Below are positions 46,994-58,281 of a stretch of 64,000 nt of DNA, piece by piece. Position 1 is the stretch's first letter. Every line of letters starts with the position of its first letter. The position numbers and the translations under genes are program-made. The stretch is from Davidsoniella eucalypti (lineage: Eukaryota; Ascomycota; Sordariomycetes; Microascales; Ceratocystidaceae): contig RMBW01000003.1 of NCBI GenBank assembly GCA_004009845.1, positions 496,001-560,000 of the forward strand, written 5' to 3'. The notes below the pieces were generated by a model. It did no database searches. It had not been told where the DNA came from and was given only the letters and a program-made list of their open reading frames with translations.

Positions 46994-46998
46994 AAAAA
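46994..46998 (-). terminator. Pol III T-run terminator of tRNA-Asp
   Basis: Five T residues on the minus strand lie 4 nt beyond the tRNA 3' end. Confidence 0.75.
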
Positions 46999-47002
46999 GA
47001 AG

Positions 47003-47074
47003 CTCCCCAACTGGGAATCGAACCCAGGTCACCTGCGTGACAAGCAGGTATGATCACCACTACACTATTGAGGA
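47003..47074 (-). tRNA. tRNA-Asp(GTC)
   Basis: A 72-nt cloverleaf: acceptor TCCTCAA/TTGGGGA with discriminator G, A box TAGTGTAGTGG, anticodon stem CCTGC/GCAGG with loop TTGTCAC (anticodon GTC at 47039-47041), and T-arm CTGGG-TTCGATT-CCCAG with a perfect B box. It has no intron and reads aspartate codons GAU/GAC. Confidence 0.97.
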
Positions 47075-47247
47075 ATGTCGATTTCTCCATATTACGTGAA
47101 TGATAGTAGAGCTTATGAAGTCGATTTTTTTTTGGGGGTATTTGTTTTTGTTGCTCACAGAGGAGGTATGGACCACTAGTTCTTCGGGGCTAGGGGACGG
47201 TCTCGTCCCGCACATACAAAGCTATTGAGTTTGTCAAGCGGAAGACG

Positions 47248-47332
47248 TTAAATATCTGTCCGGTAACCAATCCGGCGTCGTATGATCTTAGTGATTTAGG
47301 TAGACGTTAAATATAATCAAATCAAATCAAAT
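47248..47332 (-). repeat. Dispersed 85-bp repeat, copy 2 (inverted relative to copy 1)
   Basis: It is the reverse complement of 11587-11671 with a single mismatch. It lies about 173 bp upstream of the tRNA-Asp gene and in the same orientation. Upstream insertion near Pol III genes is typical of several yeast LTR retrotransposons, so a solo LTR fragment is one explanation. No longer LTR or target-site duplication could be delimited. Confidence 0.85.
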
Positions 47333-50018
47333 CTTCTAGATGTCTAAGTAGACTTGGCGTCTCACTACCCCTCTTTTAGGGAGCGGTCACGTAATGCTTT
47401 ATTAGATAGGAAGATTCTACCTACACATCACACCTCTGCTAGCTCGGTCTGTATAGCTGTACAAAAGTGTGTATGCCTTGCTTTACCTTGGTGAGTCAAA
47501 ATGAGTCCAAAACTTGATCTTTAAGATCCACGGACCCGTGATGGGCATCACCAGAGAGGGTTATGGCAACACGGCACCACCGCCAGCATGATGGTAAACA
47601 AATACTAGTGTGTAGTGTCATGTAGTGTTGTAGGATTCTTGGCTACATGGTAATTGGTTGCATATGCTGGATAGCATCGTTGAGAGTACATCCAACTATA
47701 CTGATTTAACTCTCCACAGCGGATGCCAAGCACGGGTAGCCGATTTGAGGTAAAGTGAAGAACAGCGTCGCTGGCATGCGTGAAGGGATTCACTATACGA
47801 TGCGATACCGATACGGACATGATTATGATGGCTCATAGGCCCAGTGACGAACTCGACTTCGTAATATCTGACAGGCCAGCTACATAGTTCGAGCTGAGAA
47901 ACAAACTGATACCGGGGCGTTGTTACCTAATTGTACAAGAAGAGTTGCTGTCCATTACATTACAGGGCGGGATGATGGATGCTTTTGGCTGGGTTTTGAC
48001 TGGAGAGGGGGATCATGTCCCCAATGGAGGGAGCCCTCAGTGTGAGACCTGCTGATGGCGGCAGGAAATGCTACGTCATAGAGGGCTCATCTGATTCCAG
48101 CCAGCAGAGACAGCGGGTCAACAACAAGATTGATACAGAGAAGAAGTGGACGATAGTGCCATGCAAACACGGCTTTGGCAATATGCAAAAGTGCAGATAA
48201 GAGCGATGGTATTACATCCAAGTAAGGCTTATTGTCACGTCAAGATATACTTGTGTAAGATAGGTCTTGGCTGCCGAAGAGCCTTGAGTTGCGCTGGTGG
48301 ACACGCGCCAATGACGATATCAAGGATAGCAATTGGTATCAGCAGCAGGTATCAATCAGTGCAGCAGCATCCATGCTAGTCCAGTAACTGCTATGATGGG
48401 TGGCCCTAGTCATGTTGCAGTGTTTTGGTAGCATTTAGCATTGGTAATGCATGTCGGATTACTTGGTGGTGTCTGGGCCTCAAAGCTGCAGGGAAACAAG
48501 AAAGGCTCATTTCAACGACAACAAGCTGTGCTGTAGATCTGTAACTGAAAGATAAATGCTATATATGTGTGACTAAAGAAGCTAGGAGGAGGTTGAGGTG
48601 TACTATAAAAATAATTATGAACAGCTGAGATCAGTGAACGCACAACCAGTAGTATAGCTAGTAGTCGCTACGACTTTACAAACAGTTTCTTATGTACTTG
48701 CGGCCACGCGCTAAGCAGCAGCAAAAAGAAGCTCTACTTGGGAGTGGAGCCCACTGAAGCTAGCGCTATTGAGGTTCTATGATCCCTATACCGATCCCTG
48801 CACCAGGAGCAGCGGATACCAAAGCCAGCGTAAAGGCGGGTGCAATAGCGTAGCAATTTATAGTGACAGTTCGAGAGTTGGTTATCAGCACATTTAGCAG
48901 AGAAAGTAAACAAGAAAAGGTCATGTAGGCGACCTTGGCAAAGGCAAATAAATGCTTCGTTCGCTTTACAACGATACAGTACAGCTTTCAAGATGAAGTC
49001 AAAAGAATGCCTCAGCCTGCTATCGAAAAGCCATCCTCTTTCTTCATCACCGCCTTTCAACTCGAACTACAACTATCTGGCCTACTGGCTCGATTTGACC
49101 ATCATTCTGCGGATCCTTCTTGTTTACGTTAATCTCAAGGCCTGTATTATCGTTGCCTCTCTACTACCAACGCTACCAAAACTACAACTAAAAGCTCATC
49201 CATCCCTAGCCGGCCGCACAGAGGAAATCGCCTGCGCTAGAAACACAAAAAAATCGTCTGTGTGTTTATCACTGTTGATATCTTGAGCTTCTCCCACAGC
49301 CGTCTACAATTCTCTTTTTATTTTCTTTGCTTCTTTTCTAGAACCATAACGCTATATCTCTGCCGATCTGGCTGCTAGGAGAGACTCCAACTTTCGCGAC
49401 CTCCTGCGATTTTAATACCTACCGCGGGCTCCCAAAGCATCTATCGGCTGCCTATCCACGAGCTATCCCTTATCTCATTCTTGTTTTCTCTCTCGACGAC
49501 CCTGCCTGCTCTGTTCTATATATCCTTTTCGGCGCCCCCACGATACCCTCACGATACGGCAACGATAGCCACCGGCACACTCACTCTCTTCTACCGCCAT
49601 ATAGATAGACCAGTGGCCAGCCTCGACGAGTCTTGTGAGCATTTTACTGCTGCTGCTGCCGCTCGCCAACGCAAGTCGCGCATGTCGCATTGCCATAGTG
49701 CCCGTCGCCAAATCCATCATCCTGTGTAGAACCGTCCAGCCCAGCGATCCATACCATAGCCTGGGCAACTAGCCACTGATAAGCCCCAGGCGACCGATCG
49801 CCTGCCCATCTTTCTGGTGGCTTGCTTTTGCTACTATTGCTACCTCTGCTGTCGCGACTGTCTGTCTACATAGGAAGCAAGGGAGCCATATCCAGTCCCA
49901 AGTAACCACGCCGAACGAAACGCTCCAGCGGAACCGTCTGCTCGCTTCCGCCTTCTAGCATAACACCAGAAAAGGACCTGGGGACACAAATTCTAAACTC
50001 GAATCGCCTGCCCCCATC
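47333..50018. other. Spacer and VNX1 promoter/leader
   Basis: No gene was recognised in 2.7 kb. The right part (about 49300-50018) becomes C- and T-rich and is likely the promoter and 5' leader of the transporter gene. Small open frames there have no known similarity. Confidence 0.5.
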
Positions 50019-53000
50019 ATGGCCTCTTCCAACAAGAAGGCGCCCGACGGTGCTGATGCTGGTGCTGGTACTGGTACTGGTACTAGATCTGCAGACAACA
50101 CTGCTTTCGCCAGTCTGCCCCCTCTTATGCTTGCGCTGCCCTCGCCTTCAGTGGCCGACGCTACATTCTCATCTCCCTCCGCCGCCAGCGCTACAAAGCC
50201 CGACGACGAAGGATTCTCAGACGGCTTCAAATCAACGGGCACTGTGAGACGACGAACTGATCTTGGATACGGTATGTGTAACAAGCATCCTCCCCTTTCT
50301 ACCTTCCTTATGCCTCTACCCTCTACCTCGCTAAGCTTGGTCTTTTCAGCTACTACTGCAGCTATTGACATTACTGCTACTACTCCTGGCCGTACCATGT
50401 TCTACTCCGCCCCGCGCATCGCTGTCTATCTACCTACTCCTTCTGTCTTGTTTCTCCTCTATCAAACACCGTGAAAATCAACCAGAATGCTGATCAGTCA
50501 TGTCTTGTTTCTGTCGTTCTAGGAACCATCCAACCACAATCACAGCCGCAACAGCAGCTACCGTCGCCTTCAGATCCGTCGTCCTCCGCCAATGCCATAG
50601 CCGGCTCGTCTCGAGCTGCCACGCGATCTCCGCTCCTCGCCGCTCAAGACTCCAACCCGAATCGTTTAAAGAGCCCTCGTGCGCGCAAGGGCCTGGCCCG
50701 AAAACAGTCCTCTTCCACGCCATACCGCGGCGAGGTCTTCTCAGCCGAAGACGATCCCAACGAGGTGCTTGCTGAACGCCAGCGAGAACAAATGTACGGC
50801 TCCCGACGACGCGGCATGGCCACACCCGTGGTGCGTGCCCTCGAGCCTAGCCCGACTGAAGACGAAGACCATATCGACATGCTAGACGACACCGATGCTA
50901 ATACGCCCGCTCCCGAGACTGATGAATCGCCCGCCGAAGATAGCATGGATCATGTTGAAGATGGCGGTGATGTCAGTGACGCCGAGAGCTTCACCCTCAA
51001 GGACCGCCAACAGGCCATCAACCAAACACACCCCTTCGGTATCCGTCTATGGAAGCCTGCTCTTTACAAAAAGGACCGTTCCGTACAGAAGACAGCTGAA
51101 GGCGACATCCACTCGACTCCCGGTGGCCACGTCAGCAACTGGCTGCTCTTCTTCAACCTGCTATGGACGCTTCTCTTTGGCTGGTGGATGGCGACCTTTT
51201 CTGCAGTCGGTGCGCTGCTCTGTTTCCTATTTGCTGCGACGCCCAGTGGCCGTGAATATGGCGCCGTCCTTTGGGGCCTAGCTGGCTACCTGCTCTACCC
51301 CTTTGGCAAGATTGTACGTCTAGAGAAGGACGAAGCCTACATGGACGAAGATCGTGCGGAAGGTCGCAGCATCTCCGAGTACGAGCAGTGGCAGAGTGGC
51401 GATATTGAGAACGGCCGCCTGTTCTTTGGGCCAGATACTGAAGTATCCCGTACAATTGTCGGCCACTCTCGCGCTAGCTTGGAATCACATGCCAGCGAGA
51501 CAGCAAGTTTGCTTGGTGGCCGCTCTAGAGGTGCCAGCAGTGACTATGAAAGCGACGCTGTGCACCACAAACGCCGATTGTTTGGTAGAGGCCAATGGAA
51601 CATTGGCCGTATCGTGTTCTTCCTGTTCTTCTACATCCTAATTGCCCCGTCACTACTGATAGTGTCACTTGTTTGCTTCTTCCTAGTCTTCTGGATCCCT
51701 ATGGGCAAGGTCACCATGCTGCTAGTCGATCATCTACGTCGCCATCCATTGGCCCTGTCATTCGACTCGTCAGGCCCCAATGTGTCAAGCTACCACCACC
51801 CTACGACATCAGTGCTACTCTGCACCTACCGTGCCGTCGGTACCAAGTACTGGAAGTATACCATCGATGGAACCAACATCTTCCTCATCAACATGCTGGC
51901 CATCGTCGCCTTTCTGATCTTTGACTGGATTGTACTAGAGGGCATGCTTGAGCTGGAACACTTCTTGACATCGTCTGCCTTCATGTTCTGCGCCGGCTTG
52001 GTATCGATCATTCCCTTGGCATATTTCATTGGACAGGCTGTGGCGTCCATTTCAGCCCAGTCGTCCATGGGTCTCGGTGCTGCTGTCAATGCTTTCTTCT
52101 CTACGGTTGTTGAGGTTTACCTGTACTGTGTTGCTCTGAACCAGGGAAAGGCCGGTCTAGTTGAAGGTAGTGTTGTTGGCAGTATCTTTGCTGGTATCTT
52201 GTTTCTACCCGGACTCTCTATGTGCTTCGGTGCCATCAAACGCAAAACTCAACGCTTCAACGCCAAGTCTGCCGGTGTGACATCCACCATGCTACTGTTC
52301 GCTGTCATTGGTGCCTTCAGCCCAACTCTTTTCTACCAAATCTACGGAACTCACGAGCTCAACTGCTTGGACTGCGATAGTACTGCTATCGGCACTGATC
52401 CCAGTGTCTCTCGTGACTGTCGCCGTTGCTTCTTTTCTCAGACTCCCACGCTGGATGACCGGTTCTATATCTATGCCGTACGACCGTACTGCTATATTGC
52501 AGCGGCTATGCTGTTCCTGGCCTATATTGTCGGCCTTTGGTTCACCCTCCGCACGCATGCCGCTGTCATCTGGAACACGGAGCTGGAAGAGAAGAAGACT
52601 GATGATAGATATCTCGCGCATGAGGCAGCCGTACGCCAATCCATCACCCACTCATATGGCGAGTCGACCGGCACGGACATCCGCGACACTAATCTCTATA
52701 AGCGCATCCTCGGCCAGTCACTTAAGCACACCGGTCTCTCAGCCCGTGATGAGACTCAGCATCAGACATCGAACTTGTCTACACTATCGGCATCTTCAGC
52801 ACCTGCCAGTGGTGTCCTCAACGCTCCTGCAGTACCAATCAAGTCTCGGTCATTCATCAACATCCCAGGCCTTACCGAAAGTGAAAACAGCAATATAGTA
52901 CGTGAAGTTGCCGAGATGGCAGCTACAGCTGCGGCGTTAGCGGCGCGCAATATCCAAGTAGTCGGTACTCGCGGCGCCAACGTGTCGTTCTCGGGGACAG

Positions 53001-53078
53001 TAGCATCAGCAACTGCGATAAGCACCACGACACCGTCCCGGCCGCATCTGGCCTCGCGCCCTACAGAAGTTGGTGAAG

Positions 53079-53111
<33 letters not shown>

Positions 53112-53841
53112 GACATGATCAGGTGGCAGGTGGTCATGGCGGTCATGACGCGCCCAACTGGAGTCGGCTCAAGAGTTCTATCATCTTGCTAGGCGCTACG
53201 GTGCTTTATGCTACAATTGCGGAGATTCTGGTCGATAACGTCGACACCATTCTGAAGAACTTTGCTCTAGATGAAAAGTTCCTCGGTATCACCCTCTTTG
53301 CTCTGGTTCCCAACACAACTGAGTTCCTAGTAAGTACTTCCAGTCATGAGTTCGTCTTTCATATAACATGTCACTTACAAACTTCAAACAGAACGCCATC
53401 TCCTTTGCCATGAACGGCAACATTGCCCTCTCCATGGAAATCGGTTCCGCCTATGTGCTACAGGTCCTGCTTCTACAAGTGCCAGCACTAGTTCTCTACT
53501 CTGCGCTACACACACCTCTGCCCATTGGCGGCAACGACGACGACTTCGCCCACCACACATTTGCTTTGATTTTCCCACAATGGGACATGGTGACGGTCAT
53601 CCTGTGCGTCTTCTTGCTCAGCTACATGTACGGCGAAGGCAAGTCGAACTACTTCAAGGGCACGATCCTATTGCTCTCGTACCTGGTCATCATCATGGGC
53701 TATTACTTCAGCGGATATACATCTCTGGAGTCTCTGAGTGGCAGCCAAGGAAGTCGATTCGATGTGTTGAACGGCCAGGGAGAGTTCGTCTCGTATCGTA
53801 CGATTGGACGGAGTAAATCTGGTGTGGCTTTCCAAGTCTAG
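50019..53841 (+). CDS. VNX1: VNX1-like vacuolar cation/H+ antiporter (CaCA family)
   Basis: Three exons are inferred: 50019-50271, 50523-53329 and 53392-53841, giving 1,169 residues. Intron 1 (GTATGT...CTAG, 251 bp) joins TDLGY-G-TIQPQSQ. Intron 2 (GTAAGT...ACAG, 62 bp) joins TTEFL-NAISFAMNGN. Neither shows the strict CTAAC branch seen elsewhere. A long disordered N-terminus (about 190 residues, with Gly-Thr and Gln/Pro repeats) leads to FGIRLWKPALYKKDRS and a first hydrophobic pair, then a cytosolic loop and two antiporter halves. The first half includes GLGAAVNAFFSTVVEVYLYCVAL, the second PNTTEFLNAISFAMNGNIALSMEIG, matching the alpha-repeat pattern of Ca2+/cation exchangers. Yeast Vnx1 (908 residues) exchanges Na+/K+ for H+ in the vacuole membrane. 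A Ca2+/H+ role cannot be excluded. The N-terminus is longer than in yeast. Confidence 0.85.
53078..53110 (+). repeat. GCT/ACT trinucleotide repeat coding for Thr and Ala
   Basis: The run encodes ATTTAAAAAAA in the large loop between the two antiporter halves. In-frame length variation would be tolerated there. Confidence 0.85.
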
Positions 53842-55259
53842 AAAACGACGAGGTCATCTGTTTCTATGGTAGGTGCCGGATGATTTTATTTCCTGCGTAT
53901 TCATTTTTTTCCTTTCGTCCCAAATCTAATCAGATTCTATGATCGTGAACATCTTACTTTCATATATTTCTTTATTTTCTTGTTTTCTTAAAACTATCAA
54001 TCCGTACCTCTTCCTTTTTTTCTCCCCTCCCTCTACTTTCTTTGTCTTTTTGAGGGTTTTTCTGGATTTATCTTCTGTGCCACGATTCCGCTTCTGACCT
54101 CTTGATGCTTCATTTTCGATATTGCCAAATCTCTCCCATGTTTATCTTTGTTTCCATTTTTGTCTATCTCTTCTCTCCAGTACTTACATTGATGCTATTT
54201 CTTCGGCACTGTCTTGGATTCTTATCTTTTATCTGTTTGGATTTGTAGCATTTGTTTTGTTCTTTTTGTTTATTCAAAACGGCATCTTTGATGTTTTTAT
54301 TGCTTGTTTTATATTTCCTTGATCATGCTCTTTTCTTAGTAGACTCATATTTCTTCATTCAAATCTTATATATTGTGCTTGGCGTAGCGATACTGTCCAT
54401 ATACTGGTCTTCATCTCCTTCATACTTGCGACTCAATTACATCTATGTCCCTATATAGGTTTCACGCTAAAGTAACTATTAAAAACTCTTCTTCGCTGCC
54501 AGAGACAAGCCCTAGGCATCAATGAAAAGAAAAAAAGTAGAAGACCTGTCAGACGTCCATCACATCCCACCCTACCAATGCGCTCGAAAGCAGACCATAT
54601 AGCAGGGACGAGATCATCACCACTTCTTATACAGCCAGTGCCCAGCCGAAGCCGCTACTGAGCCGCCATCTTTGCAGATGGTGCAGAAGTACCAAGAGTT
54701 TTCACTCTAAGGATGTGAGGATATCAATCATCAACCAGGGTGGACTCTGTAGCTCCTTTGGGGAACCAAGAGGAAGGTCGACTACTATAGAAATGATTCT
54801 CTGAAGTATTGTCGCCTGAAGAAGAAAAGGAAAAAAGTAAAAGTAAAAAGAAGGGCGGAAGAGCTGAGTATTTATAGTCCGGCGGTAAGTCTTCAAGTGG
54901 AGCCGAGCTGTCGTTGATATAGCCAATCAGAGTGCTTTTAAATGTATATCGACCGCCCGGCAGAATTTTGAGACCCGCTAAAAAGTTTGAAAGTGTATGC
55001 AGACTATTGGTCTTCTTAGAGCTCACAATCTTCAGCAATCTTCACGACCTACATCAACAGGAACTGCGGAGTTTTTTATGCTTTTGATTGATGGGAATGG
55101 TATATCTCTGTTGTGTTGTGGGTATAATCGCGTCGTAATCTTGATATCGAAACATCTCGTTGTAGTTTATATCATACTTCCCATCTTGTAGTGATACGGA
55201 CATCATCATATCGACGAATCTACAAAGCAAGCCTAAGAGCCAACAGCCAACAGACTTTT
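53842..55259. other. Convergent 3' spacer of VNX1-like gene and POF1
   Basis: Strongly T-rich from 53880 to 54470, then mixed. A 104-codon open frame at 55038-54724 (minus) has no recognised domain and is not called. The spacer presumably holds both 3' untranslated regions. Confidence 0.5.
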
Positions 55260-56315
55260 TCACTCGTACAGATTCTGCTCTTTGATCCAGGCAGCGACTC
55301 TCTTCCCGACCATATCCTCGACAACCTGCGGCTTGCCCTCCCTCACAGCCTCCCTCGCCTCCGAACTACTCACATCGATCGAAGCCATCTCCGCACCATC
55401 CTCACCACACAAAGCCATAACCTCAACTCTATCCAGCCATTCCCCACGACCACCGACTTCCTCCATTTGCGCCGTTCTAAGCGCGGTGATGTATGCCTCT
55501 TGGTCGGCAATCGAGCCCCATTCAGGGCTCGGTCGTAGCGCTATGAGGAGGCGTGCGCGGGCAAAGAAAGGGTCGAGTGAGGCGCGGATGCCGTGGGGTT
55601 GGTAGTATTTAGGGTTGAATATTCGGATCAATGTGTCGAAGCCGACAATGTAGATTTGCTCGTGTGGTGGATAGGGAGGCGTGTTTGGTAAGTCGGATAT
55701 GGCACTCGCTTTGGAGTGGAAGTATGGATGTGTGGTCACCCCTATATCAATACCATGCGGTAGGTGCGAGACACAACGAGGAGTCGATGTTGTAGAAAAG
55801 AAAGCGGTATCGTCAGTCTGGGTTTGCTTTTGAATAGCATTTGATTTCTCGGGTGAGGCCGGAAAAGAGTCAAGAATATCCTCTGCGAACTCTTGCATCA
55901 TACAAAGCCGCTGCGTAAAAGGTGCCGGCTTGGCTGCTTTATCAGCATTATTCACAGACAACAACAATAACACGCCCAGAGAAATAGCCCTCTTGGAATC
56001 ATCCGGGTCGGCTGCTGTGGTAAAAGACGGTTTTATATCGTGACAGTACCGCCGGATAGCACTGAGGGCTAAGCTCTTGTGGCCGATAGTCGGCGGGTTG
56101 AATGAAGAGTCCAGGACAACCAACACATGGCAGGTCGACGTTGGTTTGGCTACAGCTGTTGCTGCAGTTGTTGCTATTGGCAAGTGACTAGTGATAGAGC
56201 CCGTAACAGAAGATGCCGAGGAGCTGGTGCCGAGGGTTTTCAATATGCGAATCGAATCGCCTGATGCTTGGAATTTGGCGAGTTGTGCTACAAAGAAATC
56301 CAAGGATAGTCCCAT
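55260..56315 (-). CDS. POF1: POF1-like nicotinamide mononucleotide adenylyltransferase
   Basis: A single exon encodes 351 residues, ATG at 56315. The nucleotidyltransferase fold is shown by SSFNPPTIGHKSLA (the (H/T)xGH ATP-binding motif, about residues 70-83), by GFDTLIRIFNPKYY (NMN/ATP contact region) and by the C-terminal SSSEAREAVREGK, equivalent to the ISSTxxR motif. These are the marks of the Pof1 branch of NMNAT enzymes, which join NMN and ATP to make NAD+. Ser/Thr/Ala-rich insertions occur near residues 30-55 and 145-175. The yeast protein (258 residues) is shorter. It is tail-to-tail with the VNX1-like gene. Confidence 0.88.
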   Translation of the reverse strand: MGLSLDFFVAQLAKFQASGDSIRILKTLGTSSSASSVTGSITSHLPIATTAATAVAKPTSTCHVLVVLDSSFNPPTIGHKSLALSAIRRYCHDIKPSFTTAADPDDSKRAISLGVLLLLSVNNADKAAKPAPFTQRLCMMQEFAEDILDSFPASPEKSNAIQKQTQTDDTAFFSTTSTPRCVSHLPHGIDIGVTTHPYFHSKASAISDLPNTPPYPPHEQIYIVGFDTLIRIFNPKYYQPHGIRASLDPFFARARLLIALRPSPEWGSIADQEAYITALRTAQMEEVGGRGEWLDRVEVMALCGEDGAEMASIDVSSSEAREAVREGKPQVVEDMVGKRVAAWIKEQNLYE

Positions 56316-58281
56316 GTTGAAAAGGAAAGACTGTGTAGATAAAAACTGATCTATTTTAGCTCAAATCTTTCATTTCTGTCTCTGTTTTGGGTGTATCAAA
56401 TGAGTTCAAGTATGATAGCTGACTCGACCATTTTGCTTAAGAGGGGCATATAAGGCCATTGTTTAGAAATTCAGCCAACTCAACCGAGCAGAGGCCATGT
56501 ATAGGGTTATTTCACCGGCATCTCAGACATTAACCCTAGCCAATATATCGACAACATTTTATACGAACACACCCGTGCATTGCTAAAGTTTGACGTTCTT
56601 GTCACTTACTCACGAACGGATCCTTCCATCTTGAACTCCAAATAAACTATTAAACGATACCTAATAATGTGGCAAATACAGTGCTTCTTTGGCATGGCAT
56701 TGGCTCTACGATAGCGCCATGGCCACTGTAAGTACGAGGTTTTGTCAAACATGAAAGCCGTCGGAGATTCGAATTATTTTTCTGGTCTCTCCAGAACATC
56801 ACCATAGTTTTGCCTCTATTCTATACTACACACTGTAGGATTTTCGCTGCATTTATACAAATTAGTATGTATCATCGAGATCCAAAGAAACTTGTATCCC
56901 AACTAAATGTAAGCAGTTACCCCGGAAAAGACGGAATCTTGGAAACCAAGGCACACACACCATATTTCCATCTGATCAAACTGCAACTCGGCCCATCCTA
57001 TCCTATCTAGTACTCAGATACGGATGGGGGGGATTCATAGACTTAAATTACCGTACCATTCTGGAATATATTAGATACAAATCTTTATACTATATCATGC
57101 TATCGACGATGATTTGAATCAAAGCAAAGAGACCCATTGATTTGTATTGAAATGAAATGTTTGCATAGCCGAGGTTAACAGATTCACAGTAAAACAAACT
57201 AAAAATTCATTACAGAACTATGCCGAATTTTGCAAGAGTCATGTGGTGCCAAGAGGGTAGAATAGCTACATACCGAATCCGGAATGGTTTAATTTCCTTT
57301 TTTTGGGTTTTTGTTTTCTTCTTCCGATAATGTACAGTACAAAAAGCCTATACGATTAATGATCCCAACATTGGGATTCAAGACTCCAAATCACCATTAC
57401 TTGGCCGACTCAGCTGCTGAGCCAATCAAGTAAGCAGAAAACGATGTAGTAAATAAGCCCACAGCCACAACGCCGGGCAATATTCTCTCCGTAGTGTTTA
57501 TATGTAGTTGTATATCTGTATTTTCCAGGGAGAAAACGAGAGAGAATGTTGGAGTTCTGTATGGTGATTACACCCTCCTTAATCGTCATATTTGCCCCGA
57601 TATCGTCAGTCTTTGTCCAACAAGTGTACATGTGCTGGCTAGTCGTTGGCCTCGTTTTTGCCTAAAGCATTTTGATTACTTGGGGATAGATTAGAAACAT
57701 TGGAGTGTGTACTGCCTTGCTAACAAAACCAAATATGAAATATCTCGTTTTACCCGGTGGCTACAAACGTTCTTACATGTTTTATCCATTTAAAGAGAAA
57801 ATTTCAAGTGTACTCCCAAAAGGTTTTATTAGTGTGTATGTTCGACTAGGTGTACTATAAAAAGTTGTTCATGTGATTAAAGAGTAACGCGGGCATGTTT
57901 TCATCACATTCAAGGCACAATGGGGGAACATGATTGTAGGGTTTTGATATATTTTATTGTTTTTTTAGTGTACTCTAAATGTAACTAGTACTTTGTTATA
58001 GAGTTTTCTTTGTAAGATAAATCTTTGATAAAAAGATAGAGAATATTTATAAAAGAAATGGGCGTCTGGATTCGCGCGGGTATCGTAACAGTCGTAATGT
58101 GATAAAACCACATGAATGAAGCAAAAAAAAAAAAACATGAACTCCAAAAAGATCAAGATCCAAAAAAGGCCGAATAAAAACAAGGCAAGAACAGATAAAC
58201 TCCGGTCATATGCAAGTACAAGAATGATAGATGTGGACGGATGTGGCACCAGGCTCTAGAACACCCTAAAAGATTGGAGGT
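56316..58281. other. AT-rich spacer upstream of POF1 and downstream of GUT1
   Basis: No gene, tRNA or repeat was recognised in about 2 kb. The POF1 promoter should lie at the left end and the GUT1 3' end at the right. Confidence 0.5.

Noticed and set aside
54724..55038. 104-codon minus-strand frame between VNX1-like gene and POF1
   Set aside because: It has a plausible-looking sequence but no recognised domain, and it lies in a convergent 3' spacer. Left uncalled.
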